Counted from the stretch's first letter, positions 1 to 10,545 are shown. The stretch: DNA of 64,000 bases from Symbiodinium natans (GCA_905221605.1 CAJNDS010000757.1:534887-598886); one strand, 5' to 3'. Numbers and translations: made by a program. The notes: generated by a model from the letters alone, not told the origin.

Positions 1-1513
1 CGAATCTTTTGAGTCTCTTACCTGACTTATGCCTGACTACTCTGTCTATTACTCTGTCTATATGCCTATGCCTCAGTACTATGTCTATCAGACGACAGAC
101 GCCAGACACTCTCATAGGCATTCATACAGGACTGAATAGACACCAGACACTCCGATAGGCATTCGTAAGGGAATTCCGATTTTACGAGTGTGGCCAGAAG
201 GGAATTCGAGAATTACCATGCACATACGATGCTAGGAAATCAAGCTTTCGAATCTTTTGAGTCTCTTACCTGACTTATGCCTGACTACTCTGTCTATTAC
301 TCTGTCTATATGCCTATGCCTCAGTACTATGTCTATCAGACAACAGACACCAGACACTCTCATAGGCGTTCATACAGGACTGAATAGACACCAGACACTC
401 CGATAGGCATTCGTAAGGGAATTCCGATTTTACGAGTGTGGCCAGAAGGGAATTCGAGAATTACCATGCACATACGATGCTAGGAAATCAAGCTTTCGAA
501 TCTTTTGAGTCTCTTACCTGACTTATGCCTGACTACTCTGTCTATTACTCTGTCTATATGCCTATGCCTCAGTACTATGTCTATCAGACGACAGACACCA
601 GACACTCTCATAGGCATTCATACAGGACTGAATAGACACCAGACACTCCGATAGGCATTCGTAAGGGAATTCCGATTTTACGAGTGTGGCCAGAAGGGAA
701 TTCGAGAATTACCATGCACATACGATGCTAGGAAATCAAGCTTTCGAATCTTTTGAGTCTCTTACCTGACTTATGCCTGACTACTCTGTCTATTACTCTG
801 TCTATATGCCTATGCCTCAGTACTATGTCTATCAGACGACAGACACCAGACACTCTCATAGGCATTCATACAGGACTGAATAGACACCAGACACTCCGAT
901 AGGCATTCGTAAGGGAATTCCGATTTTACGAGTGTGGCCAGAAGGGAATTCGAGAATTACCATGCACATACGATGCTAGGAAATCAAGCTTTCGAATCTT
1001 TTGAGTCTCTTACCTGACTTATGCCTGACTACTCTGTCTATTACTCTGTCTATATGCCTATGCCTCAGTACTCTTACCTGACTTATGCCTGACTACTCTG
1101 TCTATTACTCTGTCTATATGCCTATGCCTCAGTACTATGTCTATCAGACGACAGACACCAGACACTCTCATAGGCATTCATACAGGACTGAATAGACACC
1201 AGACACTCCGATAGGCATTCGTAAGGGAATTCCGATTTTATGAGTGTGGCCAGAAGGGAATTCGAGAATTACCATGCACATACGATGCTAGGAAATCAAG
1301 CTTTCGAATCTTTTGAGTCTCTTACCTGACTTATGCCTGACTACTCTGTCTATTACTCTGTCTTTATGCCTATGCCTCAGCCTACTAGTACTATGTCTAT
1401 CAGACGACAGACACCAGACACTCTCATAGGCATTCATACAGGACTGAATAGACACCAGACACTCCGATAGGCATTCGTAAGGGAATTCCGATTTTACGAG
1501 TGTGGCCAGAAGG
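1..1513. repeat. 248-bp tandem satellite array
   Basis: Seven head-to-tail units start near 1, 249, 497, 745, 993 and 1305, so the period is 248 bp except for the sixth unit. That unit carries an internal ~64-bp duplication near 1072 and is 312 bp long. The last unit has an 8-bp insertion near 1381 and breaks off at 1513. Each unit contains EcoRI-type GAATTC sites, a HindIII-type AAGCTT, and two diverged internal subrepeats around CAGACACCAGACACTC. Units differ by only a few bases, which indicates recent amplification. No coding potential is seen. The array continues beyond the left edge of the window. Confidence 0.97.
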
Positions 1514-1594
1514 CCCGAAAGATGTCAAAAATGCATTCCGAGGCTTCAAGTTGAGCCCAAGAAGGCCCCTCCGGCCAAATTCCCTTCGTGGGAC

Positions 1595-1661
1595 GAATTC
1601 ATTTCCAGGGTTCTTTAACTTACAACTTGATAGGGTATATAAGAACCCTGGAAATGAATTC
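1595..1661. repeat. 67-bp hairpin element, copy 1
   Basis: GAATTCATTTCCAGGGTTCT and its reverse complement form 21-bp arms around a ~25-bp loop. The same 67 bp recurs in the opposite orientation at 2525-2591 and again at 7986 and 9718, each time at the edge of a 42-bp minisatellite array. It could be a tiny TIR element or a recombination-prone palindrome. Confidence 0.9.
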
Positions 1662-1673
1662 TATAACTTGAAC

Positions 1674-2274
1674 TCATGATTTCGCCGGAGGGGTCTTCTT
1701 GGGCCCTTGGGCTCAACTTGAACCTGTGATTTCGCCGGAGGGGCCTTCTTGGGCTCAACTTGAACCCATGATTTCGTCGGAGGGGCCTTCTTGGGCTCAA
1801 CTTGAACCCATGATTTCGCCGCAGGGGCCTTCTTGGGCTCAACTTGAACCCATGATTTCGCCGGAGGGGCCTTCTTGGGCTCAACTTGAACCCATGATTT
1901 CACCGGAGGGGCGTTCTTGGGCTCAACTTGAACCCATGATTTCGCCGGAAGGGCCTTCTTGGGCTCAACTTGAACCCATGATTTCGCCGGAGGGGCCTTG
2001 AACCCATGATTTCGCCGGCGGAGGGGCCTCGTTGGGCTCAACTTGAACCCATGATTTCGCCGGAGGGCCCTTCTTGGGCTGAACTTGAACCCATGATTTC
2101 GCCGGGGGGCCTTCATGGGCTCAACTTGAACCCATGATTTCGCCGGAGGGGCCTTCTTGGGCTCAACTTGAACCCATGATTTCGCTGGAGGGGCCTTCTT
2201 GGGCTCAACTTGAACCCATGATTTCGCCGGAAGGGCCTTCCTGGGCTCAACTTGAACCCATGATTTCGCCAGGG
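1674..2274 (-). repeat. 42-bp minisatellite array, reverse orientation
   Basis: About 14 imperfect copies of a 42-bp unit read here as CATGATTTCGCCGGAGGGGC and onward. Because 42 is 14 codons and the unit lacks stops in several frames, long spurious ORFs with 14-residue periods (for example SPEGPSWAQLEPMI) run in up to four frames. I see no start context, codon bias or splice context that picks one frame, so I treat it as non-coding satellite. Confidence 0.93.
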
Positions 2275-2276
2275 CT

Positions 2277-2340
2277 GTCATACGACCGAAGTTTAAGTAA
2301 ATTGAAATGTTTATCCCTTTTCGCACTAGTGACATTAGAA
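2277..2340. other. Spacer between inverted minisatellite arrays
   Basis: This unique-looking 64-bp spacer (GCTGTCATACGACCGAAG start) separates the reverse array at 1674-2274 from the forward array at 2341-2524. It is the axis of a large inverted repeat. The same sequence occurs twice, inverted, at about 7655-7785. Confidence 0.8.
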
Positions 2341-2524
2341 TGTTTGAGCCCAAGAAGGCCCCTGCGGCGAAATCATGGGTTCAAGTTGAGCCCAAGAAGG
2401 CCCCTCCGACGAAATCATGGGTTCAAGTTGAGCCCAAGAAGGCCCCTCCGGCGAAATCACAGGTTCAAGTTGAGCCCAAGGGCCCAAGAAGACCCCTCCG
2501 GCGAAATCATGAGTTCAAGTTATA
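2341..2524 (+). repeat. 42-bp minisatellite array, forward orientation
   Basis: About four copies of the 42-bp unit (GCCCAAGAAGGCCCCTCCGG and onward) lie in opposite orientation to 1674-2274. They form the right arm of an inverted repeat several hundred bp long. Confidence 0.92.
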
Positions 2525-2591
2525 GAATTCATTTCCAGGGTTCTTATATACCCTATCAAGTTGTAAGTTAAAGAACCCTGGAAATGAATTC
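2525..2591. repeat. 67-bp hairpin element, copy 2
   Basis: Reverse-orientation copy of 1595-1661, with arms GAATTCATTTCCAGGGTTCT and its complement. It marks the start of the block that recurs at 7986 (offset 5461) and 9718 (offset 7193). Confidence 0.9.
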
Positions 2592-2905
2592 GTCCCACGA
2601 AGGGAATTTGGCCGGAGGGGCCTTCTTGGGCTCAACTTGAAGCTTCGGAATGCATTTTTGACATCTTTCGGGCGGCCTCGGGAATGCTTTTAGAGCATCT
2701 TCGAGCGGCTTCGGGGGCTCCATTTTTAGCATGTTCGGGCGGCCTCGGGGATGCTTTTTTAGCATCTTCGAGCGGTGTCGGAAATGCATTTTTTGGCATC
2801 TTTCGGGCGCTCGGGCGGTATCGAGATGTATTCTAGCACTCATTTGGTGATTCAATTGACCGGTCGCGTCAATTGAATTTCAACCCTCCCGAGTATGTGT
2901 GTTCC
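2592..2905. repeat. Diverged GC-rich repeats, no gene
   Basis: Four to five degenerate repeats of ~45 bp are built around GCATCTTCGAGCGG and TCGGGCGGCCTCGGG. An AT-rich end with CAATTGACCGGTCGCGTCAATTG forms a 23-bp palindrome near 2854. Open frames here are by-products of the repetition. Copies lie at 8052-8366 and 9785-10100. Confidence 0.85.
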
Positions 2906-3345
2906 AAAAAATGAACCAGAGGGAATGTCTGACACCGAAAGGGTGTCTGAAGACCACTTTGACAGGAAACCCAAAAAAGATGAACTAGAGAGGTGTCTTT
3001 AACAAGAAAACAAAAAATGAACCAGAGGGGCGTCTGACACTGAAGGGTGTCTTATTAGACCACTTCGAACCCAAACAAAAATGAGCCAGCGAGGTGCCTG
3101 ACACCGAAAGGGTGCCTTGAGACCACTTTGACAGGAAACCCCAAAAAATGAACCAGGAGGGAATGTCTGACACCGAAAGGATATCTGAAGACCACTTTAA
3201 CAGGAACCCAAAAAAATGAACCAGAGGGTGTCTTTGACAGGAAAACCAAAAAATGAACCAGAGGGGCGTCTGACACTGAAAGGGTGTCTTAAGACCACTT
3301 TGACAGGAAACCCCCAAGAAATGAAAATAATCGAAATCCTCAAAC
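2906..3345. repeat. ~68-bp repeat array
   Basis: Six to seven diverged units of about 67-70 bp, each holding AATGAACCAGAGGG, TCTGACACCGAAAGGGTGTC and GACCACTTTGACAGGAAACC. ACACC-x4-GGTGT gives each unit a small hairpin. The array is repeated at 8367-8805 and 10105-10545, and inverted at about 10843-11200. Confidence 0.9.
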
Positions 3346-3350
3346 TCGAT

Positions 3351-3868
3351 CATGCAAGTTGAGCCCAGGAAGGCCCCTCCGGCGAAATCATGGGTTCAAG
3401 TTGAGCCCAAGAAGGCCCCTCCAGCGAAATCATGGGTTCAAGTTGAGCCCAAGAAGGCCCCTCCGGCGAAATCATGGGTTCAAGTTGAGCCCATGAAGGC
3501 CCTCCGGCGAAATCATGGGTTCAAGTTGAGCCCAAGAAGGCCCCTCCGGCGAAATCATGGGTTCAAGTTGAGCCCAAGAAGGCCCCTCCGCCGGCGAAAT
3601 CATGGGTTCAAGTTGAGCCCAAGAAGGCCCCTCCGGCAAAATCATGGGTTCAAGTTGAGCAAAACAAGGCCCCTCCAGCGAAATCACAAGTTGAGCCTAA
3701 GAAGGCCCTCCGGCGAAATCATGGTGTCAAGTTGAGCCCAAGAAGGTCCCTCCGGCGAAATCATGGTTTCAAGTTGAGCCCAAGAAGGTCCCTCCGGGCG
3801 CAAGTTGAGTCCGGCGAAATCATGGTGTCAAGTTGAGCCAAGAAGGCCCCTCCGGCGAAATCATGGGT
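3351..3868 (+). repeat. 42-bp minisatellite array
   Basis: About twelve copies of the 42-bp unit, with some shortened to 30-40 bp at the right end (3690-3868). The array is duplicated at 8815-9330 with few changes. Confidence 0.93.
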
Positions 3869-3904
3869 TAAACTAGTTTCTGTCACGGAACAGCGGGCGA
3901 CACA
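3869..3904. repeat. Solitary copy of the 41-bp repeat
   Basis: One unit (GTTTCTGTCACGGAACAGCG and onward) of the array at 7105-7620. It sits exactly at the junction between minisatellite and the duplicated rDNA-bearing segment, so it may mark a recombination breakpoint. Confidence 0.85.
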
Positions 3905-4193
3905 TTTAAAAGCAAAAGCAAAAGCAAAACCAAAGCAAAAAGTAAAAGAAGAAAACAACCAAAAGCGGAAAGCACAAACAAAAACAAAAACCATAGTGCG
4001 CACAAAAAACAAAACTAAAAGCAAAGAGCGAAAAGCAAAAACAACGAAAAGCAAAAAAAAAACAAAAAGCAAGTCGCAAATGGCAGTGCAGACCGAACTT
4101 TTTCATTGGGTTTGTGCCGCTCACCGTTTTGGGTTGCACTTCGGGGTGTTCGGCGTTTTTTGGGGTTAACATATACCATTGTTTCCCCGCAGC

Positions 4194-4305
4194 TAATCTT
4201 TTTAAAATGCATCGTGATGGGGATAGATCATTGCAATTATTGATCTTCAACGAGGAATTCCTACTAAGCGCGAGTCATCAGCTCGTGCTGATTACGTCCC
4301 TGCCT

Positions 4306-4339
<34 letters not shown>

Positions 4340-4418
4340 GTGATCCGGTGAATTATTCGGACTGACGCAGTGCTCAGCTTCTGGACGTTGCGTTGGAAAG
4401 TTTCATGAACCTTATCAC

Positions 4419-4476
<58 letters not shown>
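4194..4476 (+). pseudogene. 18S rRNA 3' fragment (about 283 nt)
   Basis: The segment begins abruptly at TAATCTTTTTAAAATGCATC, inside the 3' domain of dinoflagellate 18S rRNA. It continues through the universal GTACACACCGCCCGTCGCTC and helix 44 to GGAAGGATCATT. The upstream ~1.5 kb of 18S is missing and replaced by unrelated sequence ending CCCCGCAG, so this cannot yield a functional small-subunit rRNA. Most of the fragment is well conserved, implying a fairly recent origin from an active repeat. Confidence 0.92.
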
Positions 4477-4684
4477 CGCGCTATCCAATTCAGTTCGTGA
4501 ACCTTGCTGAGTGCGACTGCTTGTGTTTCTTCGAACGCAAGTGGAAGCTATGGGCGAGTGGGCGTACTCGGAGCTGCACCCAGAGTGTATGTTCTGGCTA
4601 TTGCCCATCGTCATTGGTCCCTTTTGGACCTTCCACGATTGACAGCTGTACTTGTTTCAGCATGTTCTTGCAATCGAGTTTGCG
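4477..4684 (+). other. ITS1 (pseudogene context)
   Basis: Lies between the 18S 3' end and the 5.8S-like region, with the length and TTCTTCGAACGCAAG-type text of Symbiodinium ITS1. Boundaries are approximate. Confidence 0.8.
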
Positions 4685-4840
4685 CAATTTTCAGCGACGG
4701 ATATCTTGGCTCGAGCACCTATGAAGGGCGCAGCGAAGTGCGATAATCGTTGTGAATTGCAGAACTCCGTGAACCAATGGCCTCTTGAACGTGCGTTGCG
4801 CTCTTGGGATATGCCTGAGAGCATGTCTGCTTCAGTGCTT
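4685..4840 (+). pseudogene. 5.8S rRNA-like, degenerate
   Basis: The core is recognisable: TCAGCGACGGATATCTTGGC, GAAGGGCGCAGCGAAGTGCG, and the 3' end near GCATGTCTGCTTCAGTG. From memory of dinoflagellate 5.8S, several normally invariant positions differ: GATATC for GATGTC, GCACCTATGAAG for GCAACGATGAAG, and GATAATCGTTG for GATAAGCATTG. These hit conserved stems and argue for loss of function. The identical changes occur in copy 2 at 15031. Confidence 0.85.
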
Positions 4841-5019
4841 CTACTTTTCCTATTCCTGCTGCTCCTTTCAAGGGGCGGTGCTGCTGTGTGCTACTGCATA
4901 CTTTGCATTGGCATGCTCAGTATTAAGCATTGCCCACTGGGTTGACTGATCAACGCTTCACGTCTTTTCAGTCGGGCAAATCAACACCTGGTGTCTTGAA
5001 CACTTCCTAGCATGAAGTC
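4841..5019 (+). other. ITS2, Symbiodinium clade A-like
   Basis: About 180 nt with CTGCTGCTCC, TGGCATGCTCAGTATTAAGC, TTGACTGATCAACGCTTCAC and the terminal CTAGCATGAAGTCAGACAAG. This is the layout I remember for clade A Symbiodinium ITS2. It lies in a pseudogene, so it should not be used for typing without care. Confidence 0.75.
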
Positions 5020-5270
5020 AGACAAGTGAACCCGCCGAATTTAAGCATATAAGTAAGCGGAGGAAAAGGAACCAAACAGGATTCCCTTAGTGATGGCGAA
5101 CGAACAGGGATCAGCTTGGGTTGGAAACCGGGGCTTCTGCCTTGGATTGTGGCCTTTAGACATACTACCACCGGCCACGCAGTGGGTGCGAAGCAGACCG
5201 AACCAGGCTGCAAGTGATGTGTTGGCGTTCAAGTTCACGTTTCAGGGTGTATTCGGGATTGGAGGCTTGC
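5020..5270 (+). pseudogene. 28S rRNA 5' fragment, degenerate
   Basis: Starts with ACCCGCCGAATTTAAGCATA and GTAAGCGGAGGAAAAGGAAC, the universal large-subunit start but with many substitutions from the expected text, largely A to G and T to C. D1-like sequence is still recognisable to about 5270 and then stops. The rest of 28S is absent. Confidence 0.85.
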
Positions 5271-6470
5271 GGGTTTGAGCTTTGAATTTTTGAGGGTTTA
5301 GGGTTTCAAGCTTTGTGTAGTGTAGGTTTTTGGTAGGTGGCCATGTGCATTCGATGTGTTTGGGGCTGTTCATTGAAGGCTCTGCCTGGGCAGAAGAACC
5401 CATACCAGACGGATGACCTGGGCCTCTCGATGTACACGCGCCACAGCTGGCATTTGTTTTTACAAAGCTATCCCGTGTCTAGGCTCAAGTTCCTAAGTCT
5501 TTTACACTGAACCGTAATTCAACCCCAAGTCCGAGATCTTCGACCCTAAACGCTGAAGGCATCTTGAAAGCAACTTGTTCAGACCCCACATGGTGCAAGG
5601 TGCCCGCCAACCGCTTGGACCTCAGCATGTGGGTTCAACTATGACGAATGTTTGTCGTGTTGGTTGCAACTGGGCTGTGTTGGGCACACGCGTGTTCAGA
5701 ACAGGGGGGGTGCGTGTTGGGAACAGCGCGCAGCCGTGTCGGGAACACTCCCAGGCCAGCGTGTTGGGAACACGTGCCTTCACGGAGTAAGGGCAAAGAC
5801 TCGAACATTCCAAACCTCAGGGTCTACAGTCTTCTTTCAGTTTCCTAAAAAAACTAAACTTTACAGCCCTTCAAACTTGACGAGGCGAACACATCCGACG
5901 TGTCATGAACCCTCACACGAGCACACCAAGCTTTTTTCGGCCCCGCAAAGATGTCCGCGCATCCAGGAGAAGGACATTGAAGCCTGAACAGGTACACTAC
6001 GAGAGGGAGCTGGTTGGGTCGTCACTGCGAAACCCAATTCTGGGTGGCAGCTGTTCCCGACTCAACCCCCGGGTGCGCCGTACACGTGGGCCATGTTCCC
6101 AACACGCCCCCCCTGTGTTCCCAACTCACACGCCTCATGTAGGGTGCACAATGGCTCGTCTCATCTCCTGACTCAATGTAAGTCTGTGCGTTTTTGACTG
6201 ACTGCTGGGAAAAGACGTTTTTTTGGGACAAAGAGTTGGCCCAAGCGGGTGGAGAAAATGTGTTGTTGTCGCGTCTGAGGAAGAACTGCCCGTCCTCCAC
6301 CCAGGGCAGTTCGAGGAGTGAATGCCTGCGTCTTTTGAGCCCTTTAAAGCTCGCTAGCTGCAAAAACCAGCTGCCAGGACTTGACACTGAGCCGTTGGAA
6401 ACTGCTCCGGACCATCGACAAGTACTGTAAAGACGGCGCCTTTGCAGCAAAAAAACGCTCTTAGACTCCA
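5271..6470. other. Flank of rDNA fragment, no convincing gene
   Basis: Contains a short telomere-type run near 5291, a cluster of GTGTTGGGAACACG-like imperfect repeats near 5680-5780 (one unit more in copy 2), and several 60-150 codon frames that overlap on both strands without consistent features. I support no gene here. Duplicated at 15617-16843. Confidence 0.7.
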
Positions 6471-7104
6471 AAAGTCCGAAAACGTCCGAGACGCTCCAAC
6501 CTTACACCGGCCTGGGACGGGGGGCAAGGGTTTAAGTGGTTAGGGTTGCCAGGTAGCAGCCTCAGGAACCTCACGGCTTTAGGGCTACCACCGCGACCGG
6601 CTCTGAACCCGACACCCTAAACCTGTCACGCTCCCGGAGTGGAGGTATTTTTAAGCAACAGCAGTAGTAGTAGTAACAACAAGAACACTCAGGGGATTAA
6701 GAAGTCAACATGTCATTGTTTGGCAATATTTTTTATTTTTCTCGGCTTTGAAAATCTGGCAGCAGGAGGGTAACATGCACCAAGCCCAAGGCATCCAAAA
6801 AGGCATCCCAGATAAAGAAAACCCCGAAGCATCCCCGAAACATCCTATGCAAATGGGAATGATAAGCGCTCAGGCAATGTCAGTCGGCTGGAGGATATGG
6901 GCACTTTGAGGCATTGGCACCTTTGGCCATGGCGACGTAGAGCTGGACCGGTCGATCTTGCCGTCTGGCTGTAAGCCCTATCCGTTCAACCACACGAAGT
7001 TTGGCACAGAATGTTAGAAATGTTTGATACGCTAGGTAGGTTCAAGTCGACACTGCCGGGGTGAAGTCGTGCCAAGCCCATGTGCCGCAGGGTTTGAGGG
7101 TTAA
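6471..7104. other. Unique stretch, no gene seen
   Basis: Mixed-composition sequence between the duplicated segment and the 41-bp array, with a short GTA/CAA run near 6660. No long frame, RNA gene or repeat was recognised. Confidence 0.6.
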
Positions 7105-7620
7105 GTAGTTTCTGTCACGGAACAGCGGGCGACACATTTAGTAATGTAGTTTCTGTCACGGAACAGCGGGCGACACATTTAGTAAAAGTAGCTTCTGTCA
7201 CGGAACAGCGGGCGACACATTTAGTAAAGTAGTTTCTGTCACGGAACAGCGGGCGACACATTTAGTAAAGTAGCTTCTGTCACGGAACAGCGGGCGACAC
7301 ATTTAGGAAAGTAGTTTCTGTCACGGAACAGCGGGCGACACATTTAGTAAAATAGTTTCTGTCACGGAACAGCGGGCGACACATTTAATAAAGTAGTTTC
7401 TGTCACGGAACAGCGGGCGACACATTTAGTAAAGTAGTTTCTGTCACGGAACAGCAGGCGACACATTTAGTAAAGTAGTTTCTGTCACGGAACAGCGGGC
7501 GACACTTTTAGTCAAGTAGTTTCTGTCACGGAACAGCGGGCGACACATTTCAATTTACTTAAATGAATTCGTCCCACGAAATTTATAAGTATTCTGTCAC
7601 GGAACAGCGGGCGACGCATT
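7105..7620 (+). repeat. 41-bp tandem array
   Basis: Eleven near-perfect units of 41 bp (GTAGTTTCTGTCACGGAACA, GCGGGCGACACATTTAGTAA) run from 7105 to 7550. A diverged twelfth lies near 7590, after an insertion carrying the AATTCGTCCCACGAA of the hairpin flank. TGTC and GACA in each unit can pair. A single further copy sits at 3869. Confidence 0.95.
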
Positions 7621-7629
7621 AGAATGTTA

Positions 7630-7800
7630 AACCCTATAACCCTATAATGTCACTAGTGCGAAAAGGGATAAACATTTCAATTTGCTTAAACTTCGGTCAA
7701 TAATTAAATTAATTAGAAATGTCACTAGTGCGAAAAGGGATAAACATTTCAATTTACTTAAACTTCGGTCGTATGACAGCCCTATGCCTACAGATGCCAT
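7630..7800. repeat. Direct pair of a ~90-bp unit
   Basis: Two copies of GTCACTAGTGCGAAAAGGGA through AACTTCGGTC (about 7658 and 7720). They are the inverse of the spacer at 2277-2340. Confidence 0.85.
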
Positions 7801-7811
7801 AGGCATAGAAA

Positions 7812-9716
7812 TTTGAGCCCAAGAAGGCCCCTGCGGCGAAATCATGGGTTCAAGTTGAGCCCAAGAAGGCCCCTCCGACGAAATCATGGGTTCAAGTTGA
7901 GCCCAAGAAGGCCCCTCCGGCGAAATCACAGGTTCATGTTGAGCCCAAGAAGACCCCTCCGGCGAAATCATGAGTTCAAGTTATAGAATTCATTTCCAGG
8001 GTTCTTATATACCCTATCAAGTTGTAAGTTAAAGAACCCTGGAAATGAATTCGTCCCACGAAGGGAATTTGGCCGGAGGGGCCTTCTTGGGCTCAACTTG
8101 AAGCCTCGGAATGCATTTTTGACATCTGTCGGGCGGCCTCGGGAATGCTTTTAGAGCATCTTCGAGCGGCTTCGGGGGCTCCATTTTTAGCATGTTCGGG
8201 CGGCCTCGGGGATGCTTTTTTAGCATCTTCGAGCGGTATCGGAAATGCATTTTTTGGCATCTTTCGGGCGCTCGGGCGGTATCGAGATGTATTCTAGCAC
8301 TCATTTGGTGATTCAATTGACCGGTCGCGTCAATTGAATTTCAACCCTCCCGAGTATGTGTGTTCCAAAAAATGAACCAGAGGGAATGTCTGACACCGAA
8401 AGGGTGTCTGAAGACCATTTTGACAGGAAACCCAAAAAAGATGAACTAGAGAGGTGTCTTTAACAGGAAAACAAAAAATGAACCAGAGGGGCGTCTGACA
8501 CTGAAGGGTGTCTTATTAGACCACTTCGAACCCAAACAAAAATGAGCCAGAGAGGTGCCTGACACCGAAAGGGTTCCTTGAGACCACTTTGACAGGAAAC
8601 CCCAAAAAATGAACCAGGAGGGAATGTCTGACACCGAAAGGGTGTCTGAAGACCACTTTAACAGGAACCCAAAAAAATGAACCAGAGGGTGTCTTTGACA
8701 GGAAAACCAAAAAATGAACCAGAGGGGCGTCTGACACTGAAAGGGTGTCTTAAGACCACTTTAACAGGAAACCCCCAAAAAATGAACATAATCGAAATCC
8801 TCAAACTCGATCACGCAAGTTGAGCCCAGGAAGGCCCCTCCGGCGAAATCATGGGTTCAAGTTGAGCCCAAGAAGGCCCCTCCAGCGAAATCATGGGTTC
8901 AAGTTGAGCCCAAGAAGGCCCCTCCGGCGAAATCATGGGTTCAAGTTGAGCCCATGAAGGCCCTCCGGCGAAATCATGGGTTCAAGTTGAGCCCAAGAAG
9001 GCCCCTCCGGCGAAATCATGGGTTCAAGTTGAGCCCAAGAAGGCCCCTCCGCCGGCGAAATCATGGGTTCAAGTTGAGCCCAAGAAGGCCCCTGCGGCAA
9101 AATCATGGGTTCAAGTTGAGCAAAGCAAGGCCCCTCCAGCGAAATCACAAGTTGAGCCTAAGAAGGCCCTCCGGCGAAATCATGGTGTCAAGTTGAGCCC
9201 AAGAAGGTCCCTCCGGCGAAATCATGGTTTCAAGTTGAGCCCAAGAAGGTCCCTCCGGGCGCAAGTTGAGTCCGGCGAAATCATGGTGTCAAGTTGAGCC
9301 AAGAAGGCCCCTCCGGCGAAATCATGGGTTCAAGTTGAGCCCAAGAAGGCCCTTCCGGCGAAATCATGGGTTCAAGTTGAGCCCAAGAACGCCCCTCCGG
9401 CGAAATCATGGGTTCAAGTTGAGCCCAAGAAGGCCCCTCCGGCGAAATCATGGGTTCAAGTTGAGCCCAAGAAGGCCCCTCCGGCGAAATCATGGTTTCA
9501 AGTCGAGCCCAAGAAGGCATCTCCGGCGAAATCATGGTGTCAAGTTGAGCCCAAGAAGGCCCCTGCGGCGAAATCATGGGTTCAAGTTGAGCCCAAGAAG
9601 GCCCCTCCGACGAAATCATGGGTTCAAGTTGAGCCCAAGAAGGCCCCTCCGGCGAAATCACAGGTTCAAGTTGAGCCCAAGAAGACCCCTCCGACGAAAT
9701 CATGAGTTCAAGTTAT
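7812..9716 (+). repeat. Minisatellite block, second copy
   Basis: Order: 42-bp units (7812-7980), 67-bp hairpin (7986-8052), GC-rich repeats (8052-8366), 68-bp array (8367-8805) and a long 42-bp array (8815-9716, about 21 units). It matches 2341-3868 at an offset of about 5461 with roughly 1-2 percent substitutions by eye. The last array is longer here, which indicates unit gain after duplication. No gene is supported. Confidence 0.9.
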
Positions 9717-9717
9717 A

Positions 9718-10545
9718 GAATTCATTTCCAGGGTTCTTATATACCCTATCAAGTTGTAAGTTAAAGAACCCTGGAAATGAATTCGTCCCACGAAGGGAAT
9801 TTGGCCGGAGGGGCCTTCTTGGGCTCAACTTGAAGCCTCGGAATGCATTTTTGACATCTTTCGGGCGGTCTCGGGAATGCTTTTCGAGCATCTTCGAGCG
9901 GCTTCGGGGGCTCCATTTTTAGCATGTTCGGGCGGCCTCGGGGATGCTTTTTTAGCATCTTCGAGCGGTGTCGGAAATGCATTTTTGGCATCTTTCGGGC
10001 GCTCGGGCGGTGTCGAGATGTATTCTAGCACTCATTTGGTGATTCAATTGACCGGTCGCGTCAATTGAATTTCAACCCTCCCGAGTATGTGTGTTCCAAA
10101 AAATGAACCAGAGGGAATGTCTGACACCGAAAGGGTGTCTGAAGACCACTTTGACAGGAAACCCAAAAAAGATGAACTAGAGAGGTGTCTTTAACAGGAA
10201 AACAAAAAATGAACCAGAGGGGCGTCTGACACTGAAGGGTGTCTTATTAGACCACTTCGAACCCAAACAAAAATGAACCAGAGAGGTGCCTGACACCGAA
10301 AGGGTGCCTTGAGACCACTTTGACAGGAAACCCCAAAAAATGAACCAGGAGGGAATGTCTGACACCGAAAGGGTGTCTGAAGACCACTTTAACAGGAACC
10401 CAAAAAAATGAACCAGAGGGTGTCTTTGACAGGAAAGCCAAAAAATGAACCAGAGGGGCGTCTGACACTGAAAGGGTGTCTTAAGACCACTTTGACAGGA
10501 AACCCCCAAAAAATGAACATAATCGAAATCCTCAAACTCGATCAT
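9718..10545. repeat. Minisatellite block, third partial copy
   Basis: Starts with the 67-bp hairpin (GAATTC at 9718), then the GC-rich repeats and the 68-bp array. It ends at 10545, where the other two copies continue into 42-bp units. Confidence 0.9.

Larger units (their letters stand above)
3905..6470. repeat. Segmental duplication copy 1 carrying an rDNA fragment
   Basis: This 2.57-kb segment recurs at 14261-16843 in direct orientation at an offset of about 10346. It comprises an A-rich leader (AAAAGC repeats, 3905-4090), a truncated rDNA unit (4194-5270) and 1.2 kb of flank. Copies differ by scattered substitutions and a few indels. The two agree at both ends until they diverge abruptly at 6470 and 16843, so the unit was duplicated as one block. 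Confidence 0.92.

Noticed and set aside
1-1513. CRISPR array
   Set aside because: The units are contiguous 248-bp repeats without spacers, in a eukaryotic genome. The 41-bp array at 7105 likewise has no spacers.
1615-3735. ORFs with 14-residue periods (SPEGPSWAQLEPMI, KKAPPAKSWVQVEP) as repeat proteins
   Set aside because: The same repeat is open in up to four frames on both strands, no frame has a start or splice context, and it is embedded in satellite DNA.
3761-4250. Phe-rich minus ORFs (also 13974-14596)
   Set aside because: They translate the A-rich AAAAGC leader and run into the rDNA fragment; not credible proteins.
4194-5270. Functional rDNA unit
   Set aside because: 18S lacks its first ~1.5 kb, 28S lacks nearly everything after the first ~250 nt, and 5.8S core motifs are altered.
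4264-5278. ORFs inside the rDNA fragments
   Set aside because: They lie in rRNA and ITS sequence and recur in both duplicated copies only because the DNA was duplicated.
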